From assembly GCA_028869615.1 (NCBI GenBank), contig JAGWRQ010000145.1:1-5503 (forward strand): a DNA stretch of 5,503 bases, written 5' to 3'. The notes under the pieces are model-generated. The model had not been told where the DNA came from. It did not search any database and worked only from the letters and a program-made list of their open reading frames with translations. Shown one piece after another: positions 1 to 5,466 of this stretch. The position numbers and the translations under genes were made by a program. How positions within the stretch are numbered: position 1 is the first letter of the stretch; every line of letters starts with the position of its first letter. Source of the stretch: Candidatus Methylomirabilota bacterium. Its GTDB lineage: Bacteria; Methylomirabilota; Methylomirabilia; Methylomirabilales; Methylomirabilaceae.

Positions 1-453
1 GCCCGCAATATCAGTCTCGGCGATCCGGCTATCTCAGAAGCGCAGATGGTTGAAGCGGCGCGGCGCGTTCATGCCCAGGGTGTTATCGAGCGGCTGCCCG
101 GCGCATTCCGTGCCGTTGTGGAGGAGCGCGGCTCGACGCTCTCCCAGGGCGAACGTCAGCTTCTCTCGTTCGCCAGGGCGTTGGCCTTCGACAGGCCGAT
201 CCTGATCCTGGACGAAGCGACCAGTTCGGTAGACACGGCCACGGAGTTGCTGATTCAGGATGCGCTAAGAGAGCTGCTGCTCGGGCGGACCGCCCTGATT
301 ATTGCCCACCGTCTCTCTACCATCCAGTTCGTCGATCGGATTATCGTCCTGCACAAGGGGCGCATCCGGGAGGAGGGGACGCATCAGGAACTCCTGGCCT
401 ATGGCGGGCTCTACAGCCGGCTCTATGAGATGCAGTACCAATCTCTGGCCTAG
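1..453 (+). CDS. ABC transporter ATP-binding protein, exporter type (C-terminal 150 residues, 5' end outside window)
   Basis: This is the end of the nucleotide-binding domain of an ABC transporter; the reading frame is open from base 1, so the start lies upstream. Visible motifs in order are an ARNISLGDP segment typical of the region before the signature, a signature loop LSQGERQ (bases 139-159, a variant of LSGGQ), Walker B ILILDE (199-216) with the catalytic Glu, a D-loop SVD (226-234), and the switch His in AHRLST (304-321). The ending, with a GTHQEL motif and a short tail, is typical of MsbA/MdlB-like half-transporters that fuse a six-helix membrane domain to the ATPase. ATP hydrolysis would drive export of lipid, peptide or drug across the inner membrane, but the substrate cannot be told because the membrane domain is missing. 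It converges on the next gene with a gap of 31 bases, and I see no clear terminator hairpin between them. The family is certain; the substrate is not. Confidence 0.95.
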   Translation, partial: ARNISLGDPAISEAQMVEAARRVHAQGVIERLPGAFRAVVEERGSTLSQGERQLLSFARALAFDRPILILDEATSSVDTATELLIQDALRELLLGRTALIIAHRLSTIQFVDRIIVLHKGRIREEGTHQELLAYGGLYSRLYEMQYQSLA

Positions 454-484
454 CGCAGCCCCCTCACCAGGACCCTCTCCGTCC

Positions 485-793
485 CTACGGTTTCTTCTCC
501 GATACCAGGATGACCTCGTGTATCTCGAAGCCGTTGGGACCGGGACACATCTCCTTGGGCGCCAAGTTGGCGTGGACCTGCTTGAACTCTTCGCTCTGGG
601 TCCAGGCTTCGAACGTCTCCCGGCTTTCCCAATGAGTCATGAGGATATAGTAATCGCCTACGATAGGCCGAAGGATCTCGTTTCGGATAAATCCCGGCAT
701 GCGCTCCACAACGCTCAAGCGCTTGTCGAATCGCTTCTCAAACTCGCTTTCATACCCTTTTGTGACAGGCACTCTATTTGCCACGACAATCAT
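485..793 (-). CDS. antibiotic biosynthesis monooxygenase (ABM) fold protein, IsdG/HmoA-like putative heme-degrading monooxygenase
   Basis: A 102-residue protein of the dimeric alpha/beta-barrel ABM family. The pattern follows IsdG/IsdI heme oxygenases: Asn6 in the N-terminal strand (ANRVPV), a WES motif at 55-57, then F61, W64, F70, H74 and N76 in the helix before the last strand. Asn6, Trp64 and His74 match in order and near-spacing the Asn7/Trp66/His76 positions of staphylococcal IsdI, where His binds heme iron and Trp ruffles the heme. I infer a cytosolic enzyme that opens heme to release iron; other ABM proteins oxidise quinones or polyketides, so the substrate is open. Length is normal for the family and there is no signal peptide. 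The start is supported by GGAGGG four bases before ATG and by a well-placed sigma70-like promoter. It stands alone on its strand, converging on the ABC gene and diverging from the cyclase-like gene. Confidence 0.88.
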   Translation of the reverse strand: MIVVANRVPVTKGYESEFEKRFDKRLSVVERMPGFIRNEILRPIVGDYYILMTHWESRETFEAWTQSEEFKQVHANLAPKEMCPGPNGFEIHEVILVSEKKP

Positions 794-797
794 TGTT

Positions 798-803
798 CCC
801 TCC
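798..803 (-). promoter_or_regulatory. Shine-Dalgarno site of the IsdG/HmoA-like gene
   Basis: On the minus strand this reads GGAGGG, followed by four bases and then ATG. It is a strong site and fixes the start of the monooxygenase. Confidence 0.8.
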
Positions 804-844
804 AGTACAGGACGGTTTACGTTTTGCTGGATCAGAAATGCACC

Positions 845-873
845 ATCATAACTGTCTGAATCCGGATTGTCAA
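845..873 (-). promoter_or_regulatory. sigma70-like promoter for the IsdG/HmoA-like gene
   Basis: Read on the minus strand, a perfect -35 box TTGACA (873-868) is followed after exactly 17 bases by TATGAT (850-845), which matches the -10 consensus at five of six positions. Transcription would start near base 838 and give a leader of about 45 bases before the ATG at 793. The spacer contains the perfect 10-base palindrome AATCCGGATT (859-868), which touches the -35 box and could be a repressor site. The boxes are seen directly; promoter activity and any operator role are inference. Confidence 0.7.
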
Positions 874-1002
874 CGCATCGCCCTTTTCAAATTTATTTCT
901 TGACCTGCCAAACACTTTCTGGTTGACTGAAATGCAATCCGTAATAAACGCGTAGGCCACAGATGGATGTGGCGCATAGCCCCGCGCATACAACAGCAGT
1001 GT

Positions 1003-1010
1003 GGGAGGTG
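1003..1010 (+). promoter_or_regulatory. Shine-Dalgarno site that sets the start of the SnoaL-like gene
   Basis: GGGAGGTG lies four bases before the ATG at 1015. The frame is also open from an earlier ATG at 967, but that codon has no such site, and the 16 extra residues it would add do not resemble the family's N-terminus. Position 1015 is therefore the better start. Confidence 0.8.
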
Positions 1011-1014
1011 TCAG

Positions 1015-1494
1015 ATGTCGACGGAAGACAACAAGCGTCTGGTGCGTCGCCTCTACGCCGAAGGGTTCAAATTCTCGGCGATGGATGAGTTTTTCTCTCC
1101 CAATCTTGTCTACCACGATCCGCCGCCGATTCCCGGTCTCAAGCCCGGACTTGAAGCGATCAAGCAGACGTTCAGGACTTTTGCATCCGCGGCCCCAGAG
1201 GGCAACCCCGTTATTCACGATCTGATTGCCGAGGGAGACCGGGTGGTGGTCAGAATGACTGCGGCTGGAATGCATACGGGCGAACTTTTTGGTGTCTCGC
1301 CGACCGGGAAGCGGCTGGAGATGACCGGTATTGTCATCTACCGGTTCGAGGACGGGAAGATCGTGGAGCGATGGGCACAGCATGATTTCCTGGGGCTCAT
1401 GTACCAGCTTGGCCTGATTGGTACGAAGGGACATGATTCCGCATCCCATCCTGATCAGCCTAAGCCAAGCGCGGCTGCGCAGAGGAGTGCATGA
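1015..1494 (+). CDS. SnoaL-like domain protein (ester/polyketide cyclase family)
   Basis: A 159-residue protein with the small NTF2-like fold of the SnoaL family. Seen features: an N-terminal helix with N6, L9 and Y14 typical of the family, the core motif YHDPPP at 33-38, the strand pair around GDRVVVRMTA (74-83) and HTGELFGVSPTGK (87-99), and the closing segment IVERWAQHD with Asp124, then a short QLGLIG helix. Asp124 sits where SnoaL polyketide cyclases carry the catalytic Asp. Members range from aldol cyclases of aromatic polyketide pathways to proteins of unknown role, so the substrate cannot be named. The last 22 residues are polar, rich in Ser, Pro, Ala and Gln, and probably disordered. 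Its stop codon overlaps the ATG of the reductase gene by four bases, so the two are translationally coupled and probably share a pathway. No strong promoter is visible upstream. Confidence 0.85.
   Translation: MSTEDNKRLVRRLYAEGFKFSAMDEFFSPNLVYHDPPPIPGLKPGLEAIKQTFRTFASAAPEGNPVIHDLIAEGDRVVVRMTAAGMHTGELFGVSPTGKRLEMTGIVIYRFEDGKIVERWAQHDFLGLMYQLGLIGTKGHDSASHPDQPKPSAAAQRSA
1482..1494 (+). promoter_or_regulatory. translational coupling site between cyclase-like and reductase genes (GAGGAG, ATGA overlap)
   Basis: GAGGAG (1482-1487) is followed by ATGA at 1491-1494, in which the ATG of the reductase overlaps the TGA of the upstream gene. This arrangement normally lets terminating ribosomes restart at once, giving balanced amounts of the two proteins. 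Confidence 0.8.
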
Positions 1495-2357
1495 CAACAC
1501 AATCGAAGAGTCCGGGACTGCAGGGGTGGACCCTGATCCTGGGGGCCTCCAGCGGCTTCGGTGGAGCCGCCTCTCTTGCCCTGGCCAAAGCAGGGATGCA
1601 TATCTTTGGCATACACCTGGACCGCAAGGCAACCATGCCGAATGTGGACCGAATTATCACCGAGATCAAACAGGCGGGGCGGGAAGCGGTGTTCTTCAAC
1701 GTGAACGCCTCCGATCCGGAAAAACGGCGTGACGTCCTGGATCAAATGGAGAAGATCCTGGCCGGTCGAGGGGAACCTTCGTCGGTGAAGGTGATACTAC
1801 ACTCCCTCGCCTTCGGCACCTTGAAGCCGTTCCTCGCCCCTTCGCCCAAGGACGCCATCAGCCAAGCCCAGATGGATATGACCCTGGATGTGATGGCGCA
1901 CAGTCTCGTCTATTGGGTTCAGGACCTGGTGATGCGAAAGTTGATGGTTCGCGGTGGACGGGTGTATGCGATGACCAGTTCCGGCGGGACGCGGGTGTGG
2001 TCCGGCTATGGCGCCGTATCGGCGGCTAAGGCGGCCCTCGAGTCGCACATCCGACAGCTCGCGATGGAGCTGGCCTCCTTGGGGATTACGGCGAACGCTA
2101 TCCGCGCAGGGGTCACCGATACTCCGGCCCTCCGGAAGATCCCCGGAAGCCAGGAGATCGTTCAGACCGCGCTGGCGATGAATCCCTCCGGCCGCCTCAC
2201 TACGCCGGAGGACGTTGCCGCAACGCTCGTTGTCTTGAGCCGTCCGGAGACCTACTGGATGACAGGTAACGTGATCGGGGTAGATGGGGGCGAGGATGTC
2301 GTGGGGTTCTCTATCCCCACTTCCACGGCAGGTTCTGAAAGATTGGCTCCGGCTTGA
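1491..2357 (+). CDS. short-chain dehydrogenase/reductase, enoyl-ACP reductase-like (FabI/FabL type)
   Basis: A 288-residue NAD(P)H-dependent SDR enzyme. The Rossmann cofactor loop is GASSGFG (18-24), with Arg45 after the second strand possibly contacting an NADPH phosphate. HSLAFG (104-109) corresponds to the HSIAF segment of enoyl-ACP reductases. The active site has Ser163 and then Tyr173-x6-Lys180 (YGAVSAAK), the spacing of FabI/FabL rather than the usual SDR Tyr-x3-Lys. The stretch NAIRAGVTDTPALRKIPG and the C-terminal TGNVIGVDGG strand also fit. I infer reduction of a 2-enoyl thioester or a related enone; whether it works in fatty acid synthesis or a special pathway is unknown. It is coupled to the SnoaL-like gene by a four-base overlap and ends with two tandem TGA codons. 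It converges on yggU with a gap of 33 bases. The class is sure, the exact substrate is not. Confidence 0.9.
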   Translation: MTTQSKSPGLQGWTLILGASSGFGGAASLALAKAGMHIFGIHLDRKATMPNVDRIITEIKQAGREAVFFNVNASDPEKRRDVLDQMEKILAGRGEPSSVKVILHSLAFGTLKPFLAPSPKDAISQAQMDMTLDVMAHSLVYWVQDLVMRKLMVRGGRVYAMTSSGGTRVWSGYGAVSAAKAALESHIRQLAMELASLGITANAIRAGVTDTPALRKIPGSQEIVQTALAMNPSGRLTTPEDVAATLVVLSRPETYWMTGNVIGVDGGEDVVGFSIPTSTAGSERLAPA

Positions 2358-2390
2358 TGAGAGATGCGTATGCCTCGATCTCTGCCAGAG

Positions 2391-2699
2391 TTACAGCTTT
2401 GGGGGCTCCAGCAGGTTGCAGAGTGCCGTACGGAGGAGATCGGCTGAGGTTCCGACGATCCGGATAGTTTTCACGCGAGCGTGGGTTCCGACGACGATTC
2501 GAAGTCGGGATACCGGCAAATCGAGGACCTTGGCGAGCAGACGGAGGCAGGCCTCGTTGGCCCGTCCTTCCACCGGCGGTGCGGTTACCCGGAGCCGTAG
2601 GACACCATCGACTTCGCCGACGATCGCGTCGCGGGATGCCTTCGGCTGCAGGTGAACACGAAAGGAGGCGGTCTCGCCCTCCTGCCGAACGGCAACCAT
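2391..2699 (-). CDS. yggU: DUF167 / UPF0235 family protein (YggU-like)
   Basis: A 102-residue protein of the small, widely conserved DUF167 (UPF0235) family, whose biochemical role is unknown. Typical marks are the QPKASRDAIVG segment (18-28), the APPVEGRANEA motif (40-50) leading into the central helix, and a late VVGTHARVKTIRIVG strand region in place of the more common SG-x-x-S-R-x-K form. The frame stays open upstream to 2942, but the family length and alignment favour ATG at 2699. That ATG shares one base with the yggT stop (TGATG), and no good Shine-Dalgarno site is visible, so translation probably depends on ribosomes finishing yggT. It is the last gene of the proC-yggT-yggU operon, an order common in bacteria. 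The function cannot be stated beyond this association. Confidence 0.92.
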   Translation of the reverse strand: MVAVRQEGETASFRVHLQPKASRDAIVGEVDGVLRLRVTAPPVEGRANEACLRLLAKVLDLPVSRLRIVVGTHARVKTIRIVGTSADLLRTALCNLLEPPKL

Positions 2700-2998
2700 C
2701 AGCGGAGGTTCCAGGCCAGCTCTTGGAGGGAAGGCACAAGCCACCGCTGGATGAACTGGCACGCCAGGATCGCGATGATGGGAGAGATATCTATCCCCAA
2801 TCGCCACATCGGTATCATTTGTTGAATCGGCCGCAGCACCGGGTCGGTAGCGCGAGCGAGGAACTGGACAATCGGGTTCCAGGGATCGGGATTGACCCAG
2901 GAGATCAGCGCACGGATGATGAAGAGCCAGGTGTAGATCCACAACACCGTGTTCAGGACAGACGCAAATGCATCGATAAAGTAGGCGACAAACGGCAT
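2699..2998 (-). CDS. yggT: YggT family integral membrane protein
   Basis: A 99-residue hydrophobic protein of the YGGT family. It has a membrane segment at about residues 8-32, then the family's most conserved stretch RALISWVNPDPWNPIVQFL (29-47) and ATDPVLRPIQQMIP (50-63), then a second hydrophobic segment at about 69-88. Many proteobacterial members are a double repeat of this unit; this is the short single-repeat form seen in Gram-positives, cyanobacteria and others. The family has been linked to osmotic shock tolerance in E. coli and to cell division or thylakoid organisation elsewhere; which applies here is unknown. It follows proC after 8 bases. AGGAG (3015-3011) lies inside the end of proC, 12 bases before the ATG, rather far but usable. 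Its stop codon overlaps the yggU start by one base. Confidence 0.94.
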   Translation of the reverse strand: MPFVAYFIDAFASVLNTVLWIYTWLFIIRALISWVNPDPWNPIVQFLARATDPVLRPIQQMIPMWRLGIDISPIIAILACQFIQRWLVPSLQELAWNLR

Positions 2999-3006
2999 GG
3001 TCGATA

Positions 3007-3822
3007 TTATCTCCTGCCCAGTTCTCGAGATCGGATCGTGGCCGCCTCCACCGCCTCTATCAGGGTCCCACGTAATCCGCCGCGCTCCAGGGCATACAGC
3101 CCGGCAATGGTCGTCCCACCTGGGGAGGCGACCATGTCCTTCAGCTCTGCGGGATGGCGCCCGCTCTCAAGCACCATCTTGGCGGCGCCCAGGACGGTCT
3201 GGACGGCCAGCAATCCGGCGACATCCCGCGTAAGCCCCATCTTCACACCGGCATCGGCCAGCGCCTCGATAAACAGGAACACGTAGGCAGGACCGCTACC
3301 GCTTAGTCCCGTCACCGCGTCCAGGTGCTTCTCCTCGACCACGACCGCTTTCCCGACCGCACCGAAAATCGCTTCCGCAATCTGCAGGTCTTCGGCCGTT
3401 GCGTGCTCGCCCTTCGCAATAGCGGCGACGCCGGCCAGGACCAGGGCCGGGGCATTGGGCATGGCGCGAACGATCCGCGCCTTGGCGAGCAGGCGCTCGG
3501 CGATGAAGCCGATCGTGATGCCGGCGGCAACCGAGATGATCGTTTTGGTCTGATCCACAGAAGCGGCGATCCCTTGCAATGCCGCCTCCATATCCTGGGG
3601 CTTGACAGCCAGGACCAGGATCGACGCCTTCAGCCCGATATCGCGGCCCTCGGTCGCGGTCTGGATGCCGTAGCGCAGACGGATCTGCTGTCGCTTCGCC
3701 TCGACGATATCCGCGGCGATGATCTGATCGGCAGTCACCAGCTTGGCTTCGAGCAGGCCGCGGATCATCGCCTCGGCCATATTGCCGGCCCCGATAAACC
3801 CGATGGTCCGACCTTGTAACAT
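3007..3822 (-). CDS. proC: pyrroline-5-carboxylate reductase
   Basis: A 271-residue enzyme that reduces 1-pyrroline-5-carboxylate to L-proline with NAD(P)H, the last step of proline synthesis in the cytosol. The N-terminal Rossmann domain opens with GFIGAGNMAEAM (8-19); AVKPQD (about 77-82) marks the end of its central strand. The C-terminal dimerisation and catalytic domain has LSGSGPAYVF from residue 173 and the ProC signature SPGGTTIAGLYALERGG from residue 233, where the Thr residues contact the substrate. Length equals the family norm (about 270). The start is well set: AAGGAG (3834-3829) lies six bases before ATG, and a sigma70-like promoter is just upstream. It leads the proC-yggT-yggU operon; the common partner yggS (PLP homeostasis) is not next to it here, since the upstream neighbour is the divergent thrB. 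Confidence 0.98.
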   Translation of the reverse strand: MLQGRTIGFIGAGNMAEAMIRGLLEAKLVTADQIIAADIVEAKRQQIRLRYGIQTATEGRDIGLKASILVLAVKPQDMEAALQGIAASVDQTKTIISVAAGITIGFIAERLLAKARIVRAMPNAPALVLAGVAAIAKGEHATAEDLQIAEAIFGAVGKAVVVEEKHLDAVTGLSGSGPAYVFLFIEALADAGVKMGLTRDVAGLLAVQTVLGAAKMVLESGRHPAELKDMVASPGGTTIAGLYALERGGLRGTLIEAVEAATIRSRELGRR

Positions 3823-3828
3823 GCTGCG

Positions 3829-3834
3829 CTCCTT
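3829..3834 (-). promoter_or_regulatory. Shine-Dalgarno site of proC
   Basis: AAGGAG on the minus strand, six bases before the proC ATG: near-ideal sequence and spacing. Confidence 0.8.
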
Positions 3835-3854
3835 ACGTCCAAATGGCCTTTCGT

Positions 3855-3883
3855 CTTATAGCGTCAAACCTGAGGCGAGTCAA
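3855..3883 (-). promoter_or_regulatory. sigma70-like promoter of the proC-yggT-yggU operon
   Basis: On the minus strand TTGACT (3883-3878) and TATAAG (3860-3855) are separated by exactly 17 bases, each matching its consensus at five of six positions. Transcription would begin near base 3848, giving a leader of about 26 bases that just contains the proC ribosome binding site. With such a short leader, attenuation or a riboswitch is unlikely. Confidence 0.7.
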
Positions 3884-3907
3884 GGGGATTCGCCCGCCAA
3901 CTACTGC

Positions 3908-3937
3908 TTGCGGGAACTGGGTAGATTGCGGTATATG
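3908..3937 (+). promoter_or_regulatory. possible weak promoter of thrB
   Basis: TTGCGG (3908-3913) and TATATG (3932-3937) are 18 bases apart on the plus strand, with three and four matches to the -35 and -10 consensus. The position is sensible, about 48 bases before the thrB start, and I see no better pair in the gap. The match is modest, so this is a candidate only. Confidence 0.3.
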
Positions 3938-3970
3938 GTGGAGGCAGACAGCGTTGAATGCGGACGTCAC

Positions 3971-3978
3971 GAGAGGAG
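3971..3978 (+). promoter_or_regulatory. Shine-Dalgarno site that sets the thrB start
   Basis: GAGAGGAG lies six bases before the ATG at 3985. An in-frame ATG at 3958 has no comparable site and would add nine residues absent from typical ThrB proteins, so 3985 is preferred. Confidence 0.75.
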
Positions 3979-3984
3979 AACGAG

Positions 3985-4896
3985 ATGGGACGGGTAAGAG
4001 TACGGGTACCGGCCTCAACGGCTAATCTGGGACCAGGGTTTGACACGCTGGGAATGGCGCTGAGCCTGTACAACGAGGTGGAGCTCAGCGACGAGGGTGA
4101 GGGGCTCCAGCTTCAGGTCGAGGGCGAGGGGAAGGTCGAACTGGAGCAGGCGGGTGAGCGCAACCTTGCGGTTCGAACCGCGCAGGAGACGCTACGGGAC
4201 TTAGGCCTTCAGCCTGCCGGATTATGGGTGCGCCAGATCAATCGGATCCCGCTTGGGCGCGGCCTGGGCAGCAGCGCCGCGGCCTGCCTCGCCGGGATCG
4301 CCGCCGCCGCCCGGCTGGCCGGCGTCCAGCTTTCGACGGATGAGCTCCTTGCCAGAGCCCTCCCGTTCGAAGGTCACCCCGACAATGTGACGCCAGCCCT
4401 GATGGGAGGTCTCACGGCGTCCGCCGTCGTAGCGGGCCATGTCGTAGTCGCCAAAGTCCCCGTCCCCGCTCATCTGAAAGCCGTGGTGGTGGTTCCGGAC
4501 CTCACACTTGCCACCAGGCGTGCGCGGGAGGTGCTCCCCAAGCAGGTCCCGTTTGCTGATGCCGTTTTTAACCTGACCCGCCTGGCCCTCCTGCTCACGG
4601 GCCTCGTTACCGATCATCCCGAACTGCTCGCGCCGGGGACTGAAGACCGCCTCCACCAGCCCTACCGGGCCGCGTTGCTCCCAGGGATGGAGGCGATCTT
4701 GGAGGAGGGACGCCAAGCGGGCGCGTTAGCCACCTGCCTGAGCGGTGCAGGCTCCTCGCTGCTTGCGCTGGTCAGCGCAGACGGCGAGAAGATCGGTCAA
4801 AGGATGAGCGAACGCTGGCGGCGCGAGTTCGGGATCGAGAGCCGCGTACATCTACTCGACATCGACCGCCAGGGTCTCGTCTACCTTGAACGCTAG
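3985..4896 (+). CDS. thrB: homoserine kinase
   Basis: A 303-residue GHMP-family kinase that phosphorylates L-homoserine with ATP to O-phosphohomoserine, the substrate of threonine synthase. The N-terminal motif VPASTANLGPGFDTLG (8-23) is diagnostic for ThrB; the ATP phosphate loop is PLGRGLGSSAAA (89-100); EGHPDNVTPALMGG (129-142) is the third conserved block, and LSGAGSS (252-258) is the C-terminal GHMP motif. All key motifs are intact and the length is normal. The gene stands alone: thrA/hom and thrC, often adjacent, are not in the window. It diverges from proC across 162 bases and converges on a small gene whose stop is 87 bases beyond its own. No convincing terminator with a T-run follows; GCTAGA/TCTAGC (4892-4922) is an inverted repeat with a long loop. 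Confidence 0.98.
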   Translation: MGRVRVRVPASTANLGPGFDTLGMALSLYNEVELSDEGEGLQLQVEGEGKVELEQAGERNLAVRTAQETLRDLGLQPAGLWVRQINRIPLGRGLGSSAAACLAGIAAAARLAGVQLSTDELLARALPFEGHPDNVTPALMGGLTASAVVAGHVVVAKVPVPAHLKAVVVVPDLTLATRRAREVLPKQVPFADAVFNLTRLALLLTGLVTDHPELLAPGTEDRLHQPYRAALLPGMEAILEEGRQAGALATCLSGAGSSLLALVSADGEKIGQRMSERWRREFGIESRVHLLDIDRQGLVYLER

Positions 4897-4983
4897 ATTA
4901 CCGCTCGCGAATTGGCTCTAGCCTTGCCATGGCAGGGGCAACGAGAACTCCTGGCCCGATGAGGCGTGAATTTGGGCGCGTAT

Positions 4984-5223
4984 CTACGCAGCAGCGGAAA
5001 CCTTATGCCGCAGCACACGTTCAACCCGCTGCGGCAAGTCAATGAAGAAGAAGTAATTGGTGGGATACAAGTAATCTTCGCCTGATTCGTCGACAATACG
5101 AAGGAGCCCCTGCTTCTCGGCTCTCTCGTCCGGCAAGACCTGATAGACCTTACGGACAATCAGGTCTTCACTACCCTTATTCTTGAGGCAAATGGCAAAC
5201 CGCCGAGGGGGTACGTTCTTCAT
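4984..5223 (-). CDS. conserved hypothetical protein, second gene of a two-gene unit
   Basis: A 79-residue protein with no function I can name. The sequence starts basic (PPRRF), followed by a strand AICLKN, then RKVYQVLPDE (24-33), LLRIVDESGEDYLYP (40-54) and an aromatic strand NYFFFIDLPQ (56-65). The pattern of short strands with conserved Asp, Glu, Gly and Tyr suggests a small beta-barrel, perhaps SH3-like; this is inference. From memory it resembles short conserved hypothetical proteins of cyanobacteria and other environmental bacteria. The frame is open further upstream to 5403, but that part overlaps the preceding gene antiparallel in meaning and lacks family character. ATG at 5223 is four bases past the upstream stop and lies behind a weak GGATTGAG, so coupling is likely. 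The tail after Val70 (RHKVSAAA) is probably flexible. Confidence 0.75.
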   Translation of the reverse strand: MKNVPPRRFAICLKNKGSEDLIVRKVYQVLPDERAEKQGLLRIVDESGEDYLYPTNYFFFIDLPQRVERVLRHKVSAAA

Positions 5224-5227
5224 AAGC

Positions 5228-5461
5228 TCAATCCAGAATCCGCTTGATCTTGAATCGCTTGCTGCCGATGCCGTGCGCTTCGTACCAATGGATTTCCGCG
5301 TCGTGAATGCTGCCGTCCTCCATTCGGACAGTAGCCCGACCTTTGAGTTTACGCCAACTGCCTGGGCCGTACTTCTTGCGAAGACGCGCCAAGTTCCGCA
5401 CACCTCGGCCTCTGGCGATGACCCCGATATCGGTGATCTCGCTGACGATCTCGAAGTACAT
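5228..5461 (-). CDS. conserved hypothetical basic protein, first gene of a two-gene unit
   Basis: A 77-residue, strongly basic protein (17 Lys/Arg against 9 Asp/Glu). After a short strand (YFEIVSEI) comes IARGRGVRNLARLRKKYG (15-32), a basic helix-like part, then WRKLKGRATVRMEDGSIHDA (36-55) and the striking C-terminal block IHWYEAHGIGSKRFKIKR (57-74). This last block looks like the hallmark of a widespread uncharacterised family; I recall near-identical HWYEAHGIG-K-KIKR endings in cyanobacterial and other genomes, but cannot verify this here. Size, charge and the tight spacing (4 bases) to a second small gene recall toxin-antitoxin pairs and RNA-binding proteins, though no known toxin motif is present. 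An in-frame TAA nine bases before ATG fixes 5461 as the earliest start. No Shine-Dalgarno site is visible. Confidence 0.8.
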   Translation of the reverse strand: MYFEIVSEITDIGVIARGRGVRNLARLRKKYGPGSWRKLKGRATVRMEDGSIHDAEIHWYEAHGIGSKRFKIKRILD

Positions 5462-5466
5462 GTTTT

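Noticed and set aside
454..484. Possible terminator between the ABC and monooxygenase genes
   Set aside because: I found no inverted repeat of useful length in this 31-base C-rich gap.
832..1632. Long minus-strand open frame (266 codons) opposite the SnoaL-like gene
   Set aside because: Its product is rich in Arg, Pro, His and Cys with no family character, and it overlaps two well-supported genes on the other strand; it is a shadow of GC-rich coding sequence.
2360..2383. AGAGAT/ATCTCT stem between the convergent reductase and yggU genes as a bidirectional terminator
   Set aside because: The stem is only six pairs, mostly A-T, with a 12-base loop and no T-run on either side.
2579..3286. Plus-strand open frame of 235 codons opposite yggT and proC
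   Set aside because: Very Arg/Pro/Ser-rich composition, no recognisable motif and no ribosome site; it lies opposite three secure genes.
4222..4716. Minus-strand open frame of 164 codons inside thrB
   Set aside because: It lies wholly opposite thrB, whose motifs are intact, and its composition is typical of an antisense shadow.
4892..4922. GCTAGA/TCTAGC inverted repeat at the thrB stop codon as a terminator
   Set aside because: Six pairs around a 19-base loop and no T-run afterwards; too weak to call.
4925..4934. Palindrome TGCCATGGCA between thrB and the small-gene unit
   Set aside because: Without a loop or T-run on either strand it does not make a terminator, and a 10-base palindrome with a common NcoI-like core can occur by chance.
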